Positions 27,712 through 35,718 of a stretch of DNA of 64,000 nt are shown piece after piece. A program made the translations under genes and the position numbers. Under the pieces are notes generated by a model. That model was not told the DNA's origin. It worked only from the letters and a program-made list of their open reading frames with translations, and ran no database searches. The DNA comes from an uncultured Collinsella sp. (lineage in GTDB: Bacteria; Actinomycetota; Coriobacteriia; Coriobacteriales; Coriobacteriaceae): positions 1-64,000 of the forward strand of contig USSM01000001.1 of the NCBI GenBank assembly GCA_900557455.1, read 5' to 3'. Numbering within the stretch: the stretch's first letter is position 1; each line of letters begins with the position of its first letter.

Positions 27712-28818
27712 ATGCGCACAGCAAATACGCACAAAAACATGGCACGCTGCGCTGCTACGGCAACCCTCGCTTGTGTTTTGGGCCTGGGCCTCGCGGCTCC
27801 GGCCTATGCCGATACCGCATCCGACCTTGCCGCCGCTCGTACCAAACTCGAGCAGATCGGCACGCAGACCCAGCAAATTCATGAAGAACTCTCCGCACAG
27901 ACGCAGGAGCTTGATCAGACTGCAGGCGAGATCACGCAAAAGCAGCAAGAGATTGCCGAGGGCCAGGCAAAGCTTTCGAGCTACGTTGCCGGTGAGTACA
28001 AGACCGGCGGTCTGAGTCTCCTTCAGGTTCTGACGGGCGTCGACGATCTGGGCGACATGCTCAACCGTCTGTTCTATTACGGCAAGGTTTCCGACAAGCA
28101 GGCCCAGACCATTCAGGATGTCAAGGACCTTAAGCAGCAGCTCACTGATAAGCAGGCCGAGCAGGAGAAGAACGTCGCCGCGACGCAGAAGAAGGTCGAC
28201 GAGCTCAACACCCAGCAGGCTGAGGCCCAGAGTGTCGTGAGCTCCCTGGACTCCCAGCTTCAGGCCGAGCTTGCCGCCGAGGCTGAAGCCAACGCAGCAC
28301 TTCAGGCCGGCATTAACGCCAGCACCGCCGAGAAGGCTACGGTGAGCAACGACACCGCCGGTACGACTGAGAACACCAACGATGGCGGCAATACGCCCGC
28401 GCCCACTCCTACGCCCGCTCCGGCCCCTACGCCGCAGCCCGCCCCGGCTCCGGCACCGGCTCCGACGCCTTCCGCACCGAACCAGTCTGTTGACGGCGGC
28501 TCCGTTGTTTCGCGTGCCTACAGCAAGCTGGGTTGCGCTTATTCCTGGGGCGGCATTGGACCGGACAGCTTTGACTGCTCCGGTTTTGTAAGCTACTGTC
28601 TCACGGGCCGCTACTGCCGTCTGGGCACCACCGGCACCTTCATGGGTTGGACCCGCGTGTCCGACCCGCAACCGGGCGATGTCGTGGTTAACTCCTACCA
28701 TACTGGCATCTATATCGGTAATGGTCAGATGATCCATGCTTCCGACTACAAGACGGGCGTCATCATCAGCTCCGTCGCAGCCGGCATGAACAACAACTAC
28801 ATTTTCGTGCGCTACTAA
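27712..28818 (+). CDS. Secreted NlpC/P60 peptidoglycan hydrolase, PcsB/RipA-like layout
   Basis: A 368-residue exported protein. A signal peptide (basic residues, hydrophobic core, APAYA end near 34) leads into a long coiled coil rich in Gln and Glu (about 38-210). A Pro/Ala/Thr linker follows (222-262), then the NlpC/P60 domain. The catalytic cysteine is in SFDCSGFVSYCL near 288, with histidine in SYHTGIYIG near 329. Such enzymes cut peptide cross-links during division and are often controlled by FtsEX through the coiled coil, although ftsEX is not here. A hairpin terminator follows at 28844. Confidence 0.92.
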   Translation: MRTANTHKNMARCAATATLACVLGLGLAAPAYADTASDLAAARTKLEQIGTQTQQIHEELSAQTQELDQTAGEITQKQQEIAEGQAKLSSYVAGEYKTGGLSLLQVLTGVDDLGDMLNRLFYYGKVSDKQAQTIQDVKDLKQQLTDKQAEQEKNVAATQKKVDELNTQQAEAQSVVSSLDSQLQAELAAEAEANAALQAGINASTAEKATVSNDTAGTTENTNDGGNTPAPTPTPAPAPTPQPAPAPAPAPTPSAPNQSVDGGSVVSRAYSKLGCAYSWGGIGPDSFDCSGFVSYCLTGRYCRLGTTGTFMGWTRVSDPQPGDVVVNSYHTGIYIGNGQMIHASDYKTGVIISSVAAGMNNNYIFVRY

Positions 28819-28843
28819 GTCACTCTGTATAGCAAACGAATGT

Positions 28844-28882
28844 GAACCTCGTGGCCTTTGGGCTGCGAGGTTCATTTATTTG
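28844..28882 (+). terminator. Terminator after the NlpC/P60 gene
   Basis: GAACCTCG (28844-28851) pairs with CGAGGTTC (28866-28873), followed by ATTTATTT. Confidence 0.7.
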
Positions 28883-28925
28883 TGACCGTGCTCCATACAT
28901 GACCCCAATGAGCTAGTTTTCAATA

Positions 28926-28981
28926 CTAGATGCACGTTTCAAAGGTAAGCAAGATGGCTATAATAAATGAGAAACATCTAG
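28926..28981 (+). promoter_or_regulatory. degV promoter flanked by CTAGAT motifs
   Basis: A perfect TATAAT (28959-28964) has a weak TTTCAA 16 bases upstream. CTAGATG (28926-28932) and CATCTAG (28975-28981) form an inverted pair around it. The same CTAGAT half-site occurs at the DUF1836 gene start region (30578-30590). Confidence 0.4.
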
Positions 28982-28993
28982 AAAGGACCCTCT

Positions 28994-29860
28994 ATGAGCT
29001 GGGCACTTATCTCCGATTCGAGCTGCAACCTCCGCGATTGGCAACCGACCGCGCCCCATACCACCTTTGCATTTGCACCCCTCAAAATTCGAGTGGGGGA
29101 GCGCGAGTTCGTCGATGACCTCACGCTCGATGTTCACGAACTCAATTGCGCCGTGCAGGCGGAGTCGAGCGCTTCTTCGAGCGCCTGTCCGAGCGTAGGC
29201 GAGTGGACCGAACTCTTTAGGCTTGCCGACAAGACGATTTGCATGCCCATCTCCGAGGGAGTCTCGGGAAGCTACAATGCCGCGGCCACCGCACGTGACA
29301 TGGTGCTTGCCGAGGAGCCGGACCGTCAGATTCATTTGGTTAACTCGCGAGCCGCAGGTGGCAAAATGGATTTGATCTTCCTGCTGTTCGACCGCTATCT
29401 TGCAAGCAACCCAGATGCCTCCTTTGAGGACGCCTGCGCCTATTTCGATAGCTTGGAGCAGAACAGCAAGATCCTCTTTAGTTTGTGCAATTACGAAAAC
29501 CTTGCGAAGGCCGGACGTATCCCTAAGGCGGCCGGCGTTATTGCTAACAAGCTCAATATCCGCATTTTGGGCACGGCGAGCGAAGCGGGCAAAATTGAAC
29601 TCGTTGGTCACACCCGCGGCGAAAAGAAGATGCTCACCAAGATTGTCGACACCATGGAGGCCGAAGGCTTTACTGGCGGCGAGGTCGTAATCGACCATGT
29701 CGAAAATGAGGCGGGCGCCCAGGCACTTGCCAGCCGCATTGTGGAGCATTGGCCCGGTTCCAAGACCATCATCATGCCCTGCAACGGACTGGATTCATAC
29801 TATGCCGAGATGCACGGGCTCATTATCGGCTACGGCATGGTCGTTGCTTCGGGCCGATAA
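28994..29860 (+). CDS. DegV family fatty-acid-binding protein
   Basis: A 288-residue protein of the DegV/FakB group. It begins WALISDSSCNLRDW and has the conserved PISEGVSGSYNAA near 88 that binds the fatty acid headgroup. The TCNGLDSYYAEMHGLIIGYGM-like end is seen as MPCNGLDSYYAEMHG. FakB proteins present fatty acids to the FakA kinase for phospholipid synthesis; no FakA gene is near. GAAAGGA precedes the ATG at 28994. A bidirectional terminator separates it from the convergent DUF1836 gene. Confidence 0.9.
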   Translation: MSWALISDSSCNLRDWQPTAPHTTFAFAPLKIRVGEREFVDDLTLDVHELNCAVQAESSASSSACPSVGEWTELFRLADKTICMPISEGVSGSYNAAATARDMVLAEEPDRQIHLVNSRAAGGKMDLIFLLFDRYLASNPDASFEDACAYFDSLEQNSKILFSLCNYENLAKAGRIPKAAGVIANKLNIRILGTASEAGKIELVGHTRGEKKMLTKIVDTMEAEGFTGGEVVIDHVENEAGAQALASRIVEHWPGSKTIIMPCNGLDSYYAEMHGLIIGYGMVVASGR

Positions 29861-29879
29861 AATCCAACTAAACAAAAAC

Positions 29880-29925
29880 ACGGGCGGGACAAAGTGTCTG
29901 ATGACTCTTTGTCCCGCCCGTCTTG
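29880..29925. terminator. Bidirectional terminator between degV and DUF1836
   Basis: A 15-bp stem, ACGGGCGGGACAAAG (29880-29894) with CTTTGTCCCGCCCGT (29907-29921), lies between convergent genes. Flanking A-rich and T-containing sequences suit both strands. Confidence 0.8.
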
Positions 29926-29933
29926 TACGTCGG

Positions 29934-30545
29934 CTAGCTATTAAACCCGTTGAACTTTAGGTAGCTCATTAGATACGCCTTCGATACAAAAGACGATACC
30001 GCGCTGCGTACGAGCAGCGACTCGCGTGTGACCTGATGAGCCGTATCGGGTACAGGAACCTGCTCAATGGAAAAAGCCGCGCGAATCGATGCCTCGAGCT
30101 GATCAATCACATAATCAAAGGCGGTCGGTGCATCATAGCTCAGGCGCTGAATGTTAAAGAGTGCCTGAACCGCTGCGATGGGCAGCACCTGCTTAAAGAT
30201 ACAAATGGAGATGAGACGCGCAATCTGCTCGCGACCATATTGCTTTTTAACCGGAGCGGGAACGAGGCCGACCTTTACGTAGTTATTGATCATCGATGGC
30301 GTAATGACGGGCTGCTCCACACAAATCGAAAGCGGCTCCATCCACTGCGCAACATATTCGATAACCTGATCACGATAGAGCGATACGTTAGGCAGCTGGT
30401 CATAGCGCGGCAGGCTCAACGCGTTGAGTTTACGCACCGTATCGGACTGAATAAATGCATCCGGCAGCACCGTCGGCTGAATATCCTCCGGCTTAATGCC
30501 GACCGATGTATCGGACATCGGGATAACATGTTTGACGTGGTTCAT
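29934..30545 (-). CDS. DUF1836 domain protein, putative MerR-like regulator
   Basis: A 203-residue protein starting at the ATG at 30545, which has GGAGG 7 bases upstream; the longer frame is rejected. The DUF1836 region (about 55-185) contains ITPSMINNYVKVGLVPAPVKKQYGREQIARL (core MINNYVKVGLV and YGREQIARL). This is a MerR-like helix-turn-helix start followed by a helical effector part. Targets are unknown. A 13-base palindrome CTAGATAATCTAG (30578-30590) in its own leader is a likely operator. Confidence 0.82.
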   Translation of the reverse strand: MNHVKHVIPMSDTSVGIKPEDIQPTVLPDAFIQSDTVRKLNALSLPRYDQLPNVSLYRDQVIEYVAQWMEPLSICVEQPVITPSMINNYVKVGLVPAPVKKQYGREQIARLISICIFKQVLPIAAVQALFNIQRLSYDAPTAFDYVIDQLEASIRAAFSIEQVPVPDTAHQVTRESLLVRSAVSSFVSKAYLMSYLKFNGFNS

Positions 30546-30577
30546 CAGAGGCCTCCGTTCGTTTACTATATTGTATT

Positions 30578-30590
30578 CTAGATAATCTAG
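30578..30590. promoter_or_regulatory. Palindrome upstream of the DUF1836 gene
   Basis: CTAGATAATCTAG is a perfect 6-bp inverted repeat around one base. It overlaps the AT-rich region where a minus-strand -10 box (TACAAT or TATAGT) would lie. Confidence 0.45.
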
Positions 30591-30617
30591 TTTTGCATAC
30601 CACATTGCCGCTAAGTA

Positions 30618-30659
30618 AAAGTGGTTGGACAGCACATTGACGCACCGTCCAACCACTTT
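30618..30659 (-). terminator. Terminator of trxB
   Basis: AAAGTGGTTGGAC (30618-30630) pairs with GTCCAACCACTTT (30647-30659). On the minus strand the stem runs into TTTTACTT, 40 bases after the trxB stop. Confidence 0.8.
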
Positions 30660-30699
30660 GTTTAAAGATAGCAACCTTACATAAGATATATTATCGTAC

Positions 30700-31638
30700 T
30701 TATCCGCGTAGAAAAGCGTATGCGCTGGTAGCCGCTATGGCTCCGTCCGAAACGGCGGTCACAACTTGACGTAAACGCTTGAAGCGGATATCGCCGGCGG
30801 CAAATAAGCCAGGCGTGCGGGTGGCCATCGATTCGTCGGTCACAATACCGCCGTCGGGCGCCAGATCTACCAGATGCTCTACAAGCTCGGTATGGGGCTG
30901 CGTGCCAGCAAAGACAAAAATGCCAAACGAACCAGGATCAAAGGACTCGGAATAAGTGCCACCCGTAGCGTTGTCCTTAAAGGTGATAGTCGTGGGCATG
31001 GCCTCGCCCGAAAGTTCCACAATACTAGTTTGGTACCTAACTGAAATATTATCTTTTGCGAGCACCTTTTGAACTACGCCATCGGGAGCACGGAACTGAT
31101 CGCGGCGCAAGACGATGCTCACGCTGCTGGCGATTTCTGACAAGAACAGGGCTTCCTCGCAGGCAGCATTACCGCCACCGATGACAAAGACCTGTTTACC
31201 GCGAAAGAACATGCCATCGCACGTCGCGCAATAAGAAACGCCACGACCGCGATACGTATCCTCGCCAACAAAACCAGCAGATCGCGGCGTGGCACCCATG
31301 CAAGCGATAACGCTCGAGGCCAGCGTATCGCCCATATCGTGATGCACCGTAAACAGCGCCACATCCGCATCGTAATCGATACCCGCAACCATGCTCCATG
31401 CAACCTGTGCTCCCAGGCCCTCTGCATGTTGCTGAAACCGCTCGCCGAGTTCGGCGCCACTCAAGAGCGGAATGCCCGGATAGTTCTCGACCTCATTGGT
31501 TGTGGCGATCTGTCCTCCCGACATGCCTTGCTCTATCACGGTCGTCGTTAGGTTGGCGCGCGCCGCGTAAATGGCTGCAGCATAGCCCGCAGGCCCGCCG
31601 CCGATAATCGCAACATCGATCGGCTGATGAGTAGTCAT
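30700..31638 (-). CDS. trxB: Thioredoxin reductase
   Basis: A 312-residue flavoenzyme. The FAD-binding IGGGPAGYAAAIYAAR lies at about 11-26, GQIATTNEVENYPG near 45-58, the redox pair CATC near 137-140 in SYCATCDGMFFRG, the NADPH loop VIGGGNAACEEALFL near 157, and FAAGDIRFKRLRQVVTAVSDG at the end. It transfers electrons from NADPH to thioredoxin. GGAGG 8 bases before the ATG at 31638 decides the start; the 5' frame extension runs across the divergent gene and is not real. Confidence 0.93.
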   Translation of the reverse strand: MTTHQPIDVAIIGGGPAGYAAAIYAARANLTTTVIEQGMSGGQIATTNEVENYPGIPLLSGAELGERFQQHAEGLGAQVAWSMVAGIDYDADVALFTVHHDMGDTLASSVIACMGATPRSAGFVGEDTYRGRGVSYCATCDGMFFRGKQVFVIGGGNAACEEALFLSEIASSVSIVLRRDQFRAPDGVVQKVLAKDNISVRYQTSIVELSGEAMPTTITFKDNATGGTYSESFDPGSFGIFVFAGTQPHTELVEHLVDLAPDGGIVTDESMATRTPGLFAAGDIRFKRLRQVVTAVSDGAIAATSAYAFLRG

Positions 31639-31755
31639 GAAGAGACCTCCTGTCGAAAGATTGGCGTTCTTTGCGCTCATACCCAAATTTATGCGAACGT
31701 GACACTCATGCACTACAATGATTCTCTGTGAAACAAAGATGAAGGGGAGATATCG

Positions 31756-33057
31756 ATGGATCAGACGCAGACGAGCGATGACGCTCCCCTGCTCACGCAC
31801 AGCACTCCCCAATCGGGACAAACCACGCTCTTGGCTCAGCAAAAACCTCTCGTGACTATCGTGCACGCCTCGGTCGGCTCGGGCCACAAGGCCGCCGCAA
31901 ATGCGATTGCGCAGGCATTCGACCACATCCGCGGCACCAATGGCATCCCCGAGGATGTTGAGATTGAAGTGCTCGATATCCTTGATTTTGGACGCATAAA
32001 ATTCGACGGCAACAAAACGGCCGCCTCGTTTACCGGCGCCACGCGCCCAATTTATGACTTGACCTGGCGTTATACCCTTACCGGACACCTGCTTTGGGGC
32101 GGTGGCACGGCATGGTCGCGCATCATGTTCCCCGCATTTAACGAATACGTTCGAACTCGCAGGCCCATTGCCGTGGTAGCCACACATATCACGGCAGCCA
32201 ACGTCGCCGTCGGCGCGCGCGTCATTACGGGCATCGACTATCCCGTCATTTGCGTACCGACCGATTACGAGGTCGAGGGTTGGTGGCCCCATAAGGACAC
32301 CGACCTATTCTGCGTGGCAAACGAGTTTATGGCCGAAACACTCCGACCCCGTAAGGTTCCCGAGGCAAAGATCCGCATTACGGGCATCCCCATTCGCGCC
32401 GGATTTGATACGGACTACAACCGCGAGGAAGAACTCGAGAAGTTCAATCTCCCCACAGACAAGCTCGTTGTGCTGGTGATGGCCGGCGCCAGTTTGCCTC
32501 AACCGTACGTTCGCTTTCGCGCGGAGATGGACCGCACCCTCCCCTTCCTGCGCAGCTTCGAGGACATGCACTTTGTCTTTTTGCCGGGCAAGGATGCCGA
32601 ATATGCCACCCGTCTCAAAACGCTTTTCGATGCCATGAAACTCGAGAACGTCACGGTTCTTGACTACGTCGATGACATGGCAGCGCTTATGCACGGCTGT
32701 GACCTGGCAATCCTCAAATCTGGCGGACTCACTGTTACCGAATGCCTGTGCGCACACCTGCCTATGATTCTGCTGGGCAAGTCATATGGCCAGGAAAAGG
32801 CCAACACCACCATGCTCACCGGCATGGGCGCCAGCATGCATGTCACCACGGCGCGAGAGCTCATCGTAACCCTGCGCCACCTGCACGATCATCCCGAATC
32901 GCTCAAGGCACTACTCATCAACGGCGAAGTGTTGCGCCGTCCACGCGCAGCCGAGGACATCGCCATCGCAACCATGGAGCTTGCAGGAAAGCCCCAAAAG
33001 CGCAAACGAGCCTTCTGCCGCTTCTACTGGGGCGAAAAACCAGCGCATATCCGCTAG
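31756..33057 (+). CDS. MGDG-synthase-type glycosyltransferase, MurG fold
   Basis: A 433-residue GT28-like enzyme. It has an N-terminal VTIVHASVGSGHKAAANAIAQAF stretch (core ASVGSGHKAAA near 39), CVPTDYEVEGWW near 168, GIPIRAGFD near 212, LVMAGASLPQPY near 240 and the nucleotide-sugar-binding LKSGGLTVTECL near 321. The match is to the PF06925 and GT28 pair found in UgtP and MGDG synthases, which glycosylate diacylglycerol on the inner membrane face. It has a 30-residue polar lead with no signal peptide. GGGGAG precedes the ATG. It is divergent from trxB. Confidence 0.85.
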   Translation: MDQTQTSDDAPLLTHSTPQSGQTTLLAQQKPLVTIVHASVGSGHKAAANAIAQAFDHIRGTNGIPEDVEIEVLDILDFGRIKFDGNKTAASFTGATRPIYDLTWRYTLTGHLLWGGGTAWSRIMFPAFNEYVRTRRPIAVVATHITAANVAVGARVITGIDYPVICVPTDYEVEGWWPHKDTDLFCVANEFMAETLRPRKVPEAKIRITGIPIRAGFDTDYNREEELEKFNLPTDKLVVLVMAGASLPQPYVRFRAEMDRTLPFLRSFEDMHFVFLPGKDAEYATRLKTLFDAMKLENVTVLDYVDDMAALMHGCDLAILKSGGLTVTECLCAHLPMILLGKSYGQEKANTTMLTGMGASMHVTTARELIVTLRHLHDHPESLKALLINGEVLRRPRAAEDIAIATMELAGKPQKRKRAFCRFYWGEKPAHIR

Positions 33058-33087
33058 CCGAAAGTTCGCTGCTCGGCGGGAGCCGCC

Positions 33088-33118
33088 CATATATCATTCC
33101 ATGCTCAAACATTCTCGC
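33088..33118 (+). repeat. Family A palindrome, half copy
   Basis: The 28 bases at 33091-33118 are identical to 33154-33181 (begin ATATCATTCCATGC, end AACATTCTCGC). The right half of the element and its matching outer arm are absent here. Confidence 0.8.
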
Positions 33119-33135
33119 GGGGCGCTCGCATCCCT

Positions 33136-33238
33136 CCCGCCCACCTCTCACACATATCATTCCATGCTCAAACATTCTCGCTTCGCTTCGCTCGCTGCGA
33201 AACTGCGCGTGGAACGATATGTGTGAGAGGTGGGCGGG
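33136..33238 (+). repeat. Family A nested palindrome, full copy 1
   Basis: Outer arms of 29 bases (33136-33164 and 33210-33238) are complementary except for one pair. They begin CCCGCCCACCTCTCACAC on the left. The core 33165-33209 begins TGCTCAAACATTCTCGC and ends GCGAAACTGCGCG, with short self-complementary TTCGCT repeats in the middle. Confidence 0.9.
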
Positions 33239-33396
33239 CGTCTACTCGCTTGAAAACAATAATCAATCTTTCTGATATGCAGATGCGACAAAGGAGCAAT
33301 CCCTTTGCCGCATCTGCAAACTGCAATTAATTACTTTGGTTCACCTTTGCAGCTTCTAATGTGAGGATCCGGCGCAGCTTGTAGTGCGTAAACGCA

Positions 33397-33500
33397 GCTG
33401 ACCGGCCCGACCCGCCTATATATCGTCCCACGCGCAGTTTCGCAGCGAAGCGAGAATGTTTGAGCATGGGATGATATATGGGCGGGTCGGGCCGGTCAGC
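33397..33500 (-). repeat. Family A nested palindrome, full copy 2 (inverted)
   Basis: Outer arms of 34 bases (33397-33430 and 33467-33500) are complementary with two G-U-compatible differences. The outer 20 bases begin GCTGACCGGCCCGACC and are unrelated to those of copy 1. The core 33431-33466, read on the minus strand, equals the core of copy 1 apart from a 9-base shorter centre. Confidence 0.9.
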
Positions 33501-33517
33501 GGAAAGTACGTAAACGA

Positions 33518-33961
33518 CTAGGATACGCCGCTAGAACCGAAACCGCCGGCTCCTCGATCAGTTTCGTCTAGTTCGTCTACTTCTACGAGATTGACTGTGG
33601 GGACTTCTTGAATGACGAGTTGGGCAATGCGGTCGCCTTTGTTGATCTGGATATTGTTGGTGGGATCCAGATTGATGAGGATGACCTTAAGTTCGCCTCG
33701 ATAGTGGGCGTCGATGAGGCCGGGCGTGTTGACTATAGACAGGCCCTGCTTAATGGCTAGGCCGCTGCGGGGTTGGACAAAGCCGGCGTAGCCATCGGGC
33801 AGCGCAATGGCCAAGCCAGTGGAGACCAAGCGGCGCTCAAAGGGCTTGAGGGTGCAGTCTTCGTTGGAGCGGAGGTCAAGGCCGGCATCCGTGGGATGTG
33901 CGTATTTGGGAAGCTCGACCGTGGGATCGAGACGCTTAATGTTAACGGTAATGTTGGACAT
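33518..33961 (-). CDS. dut: Deoxyuridine 5'-triphosphate nucleotidohydrolase
   Basis: A 147-residue trimeric dUTPase with all five motifs: [22 protein letters not shown], the uracil-specific [17 protein letters not shown] stretch ([13 protein letters not shown]), GDRIAQLVI and the C-terminal [10 protein letters not shown]. It hydrolyses dUTP to dUMP, keeping uracil out of DNA and feeding dTMP synthesis. It follows nrdR with only 4 bases between, and lies in a nucleotide/DNA maintenance cluster. Confidence 0.96.
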   Translation of the reverse strand: MSNITVNIKRLDPTVELPKYAHPTDAGLDLRSNEDCTLKPFERRLVSTGLAIALPDGYAGFVQPRSGLAIKQGLSIVNTPGLIDAHYRGELKVILINLDPTNNIQINKGDRIAQLVIQEVPTVNLVEVDELDETDRGAGGFGSSGVS

Positions 33962-33965
33962 GAAA

Positions 33966-34409
33966 TCACCTTAGCTTGTCGAGCTCTTGCAAAAACTCGT
34001 CGACGTCTTTGAAATCGCGATAGACCGAGGCAAAGCGAATGTAGGCCACCTTGTCGATCTTGGCCAGGCGCTTGAGCACCATATCGCCCAGTTCGTGGGA
34101 CGTAACAGCCGTCAGCGTACGCGAACGCAACTCCACCTCGATATCATCGATGATCTCGTTGAGCTTTTTCGTGTCGATATCGCGCTTAATCGTGGCGCGC
34201 ATCAGGCCGACCAGCAGCTTGTTGCGATCGAACCGCTGCTTTGACCCGTCGGATTTGATAACCTCGATGGGATCTTCGCAGCGCTCGAACGTCGTAAAAC
34301 GATAATTGCACGAACAGCATTCGCGACGACGCTTGATAGTGTTGTTCGACTCCTGCATACGGGAATCGACAACGCGGGTATGTGCCTTGCCGCATTTGGG
34401 ACAGCGCAT
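33966..34409 (-). CDS. nrdR: Transcriptional repressor NrdR
   Basis: A 147-residue regulator. The N-terminal zinc ribbon is [17 protein letters not shown] with a second knuckle [13 protein letters not shown]. An ATP-cone domain follows ([16 protein letters not shown] near 49). It represses ribonucleotide reductase genes when dATP is high; no nrd genes are in the window. GGAGG lies upstream of the ATG. Confidence 0.96.
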   Translation of the reverse strand: MRCPKCGKAHTRVVDSRMQESNNTIKRRRECCSCNYRFTTFERCEDPIEVIKSDGSKQRFDRNKLLVGLMRATIKRDIDTKKLNEIIDDIEVELRSRTLTAVTSHELGDMVLKRLAKIDKVAYIRFASVYRDFKDVDEFLQELDKLR

Positions 34410-34460
34410 GGTACCTCCTCCTAAACGATAACAAGGGTACCATGCGACCGAGCCGAAATC

Positions 34461-34910
34461 TTACGAACGAGTCGGAACTTTCAGAACTGCACCAGCATCA
34501 AGAGAGCCGCGATCGAGGTGATTGACGCTACGAATCATGTCGGAAGTCTCCTGTGTGGAAAGGCCATCGATGGGATGCTCCTGGGCAAGCGACCACAGGG
34601 AATCGCCGGGCTGCACGCGAACCGTCTCGTAGGTAACGTTGGCTACGGAATCGGCATATGCTGCGTGGCGAGCAGAAAAAACTGACGTGGCGAGCACGAA
34701 GAACAGGGTGAACGCTACAGCAACAGCAACAATCGTCGAGGCCTTCAGGGCAACAGGAGCCAAAGCAACGGACGCACGCTGGGTGCGAACGGGCTTAGTG
34801 GCCACGGCCTGAAAATGAGAGCGTCCGCCCTTCACGACCGTAAAGGCAGGCGAGGCGGGCGTCTCAATCTTAAGAGCGAGGTTTCCCTGGACCATATCCG
34901 CTGCGTTCAT
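34461..34910 (-). CDS. LysM-domain membrane protein, YneA-like SOS division inhibitor candidate
   Basis: A 149-residue protein. A cytoplasmic N-terminus and one transmembrane segment (about 56-77, AVAVAFTLFFVLATSVF) are followed by an extracellular LysM domain (VRVQPGDSLWSLAQEHP near 100). This is the layout of YneA/DivS-type cell division suppressors. It is divergent from lexA across a spacer with three LexA boxes, which strongly suggests SOS induction. AGGAG lies 9 bases before the ATG. Confidence 0.8.
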   Translation of the reverse strand: MNAADMVQGNLALKIETPASPAFTVVKGGRSHFQAVATKPVRTQRASVALAPVALKASTIVAVAVAFTLFFVLATSVFSARHAAYADSVANVTYETVRVQPGDSLWSLAQEHPIDGLSTQETSDMIRSVNHLDRGSLDAGAVLKVPTRS

Positions 34911-34981
34911 TCTGTTCTCCTCTCGTTTGTTTTGACGAGAACTGTTTTATCAAGCCGCGGGGACAAAAAAGTCTAGCGCGG

Positions 34982-34993
34982 GAACGAGTGTTC
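34982..34993. promoter_or_regulatory. LexA (SOS) box 1
   Basis: GAACGAGTGTTC is a perfect GAAC-N4-GTTC palindrome of the Gram-positive SOS type, in the divergent spacer nearer the LysM gene. Confidence 0.75.
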
Positions 34994-35009
34994 GGTTATT
35001 ATTATCTTC

Positions 35010-35021
35010 GAACAGTTGTTC
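35010..35021. promoter_or_regulatory. LexA (SOS) box 2
   Basis: GAACAGTTGTTC, flanked by C on the left, is a perfect palindrome 16 bases after box 1 in the middle of the divergent spacer. Confidence 0.8.
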
Positions 35022-35037
35022 CTGTCAAGCAAAAATA

Positions 35038-35049
35038 GAACATTTGTTT
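35038..35049. promoter_or_regulatory. LexA (SOS) box 3
   Basis: GAACATTTGTTT differs from the consensus only at the last base. It lies 25 bases before the lexA start codon. Confidence 0.65.
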
Positions 35050-35073
35050 GGTATGGGTAGAGAGGAATCCCTG

Positions 35074-35718
35074 ATGGCTCGCAAAATTACCAAGCGTCAG
35101 CAGCAAATTTACGACTTCATCAAGGAATATCAGCAGGAGAAGGGCTATCCGCCCAGTGTGCGCGAGATGGCTTCGGCCGTGGGCCTTTCCTCCCCTAGCA
35201 CCGTACATGCCCATCTCTCCGCGCTGGAAGCACGCGGCCTACTCAAGCGTGATGCCACCAAGCCTCGCGCTCTCGAGCTCTTTGACGAGGACGGATCTTC
35301 CGTCTCCATCTCAAAGTCCGATGAGCCCACGGCGCCTCGCGGCACCGTATCGCTGCCTCTCGTAGGCCGTGTCGCTGCAGGGATTCCCATCCTTGCCGAG
35401 CAGAATATCGAGGACACCTTTACCATCCCAACCGAGATCGCAACGGACCAGGGGTCCTTTATCCTCGAGGTCCACGGCAATTCGATGATTAACGTCGGCA
35501 TCTATAACGGCGACTACATCATCGTTCGGGAGCAGAAAAGCGCCATGAATGGCGAGATTGTCGTGGCCATGATCGATGGTTCCGCAACGGTCAAAACGTT
35601 CTACAAGGAGCAGGGACGCGTTCGCCTGCAGCCCGAAAACGACACCATGGAGCCTATCTACGCGACAAATCCCACAATCCTGGGCAAGGTCGTCGGCTTG
35701 ATGCGCCGGTTCTCGTAA
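35074..35718 (+). CDS. lexA: LexA repressor
   Basis: A 214-residue SOS repressor. The winged-helix DNA-binding domain includes YPPSVREMASAVGLSSPSTVHAHL (core SVREMASAVGLSS). The Ala-Gly self-cleavage site is in VGRVAAGIPI near 107. The catalytic serine is in GNSM near 137 and the lysine in SATVKTF near 174. The ATG at 35074 has GAGGAA 7 bases upstream; the longer frame would run through SOS box 3 and is rejected. The stop overlaps the next gene by one base (TAATG). Confidence 0.95.
   Translation: MARKITKRQQQIYDFIKEYQQEKGYPPSVREMASAVGLSSPSTVHAHLSALEARGLLKRDATKPRALELFDEDGSSVSISKSDEPTAPRGTVSLPLVGRVAAGIPILAEQNIEDTFTIPTEIATDQGSFILEVHGNSMINVGIYNGDYIIVREQKSAMNGEIVVAMIDGSATVKTFYKEQGRVRLQPENDTMEPIYATNPTILGKVVGLMRRFS

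Larger units (their letters stand above)
33058..33517. other. Gene-free spacer with nested palindrome family A
   Basis: The 460 bases between the convergent glycosyltransferase and dut genes hold three copies of a repeat family (33088-33118, 33136-33238 and 33397-33500). Between the last two is plain sequence without a credible gene. Confidence 0.8.

Noticed and set aside
31639..32292. N-terminal extension of trxB
   Set aside because: The extension runs across the divergent glycosyltransferase gene; a strong ribosome-binding site and the FAD motif fix the start at 31638.
33136..33500. CRISPR-like repeats
   Set aside because: The repeated 28-base unit is not regularly spaced, is found in both orientations and is part of palindromes; no cas genes are present.
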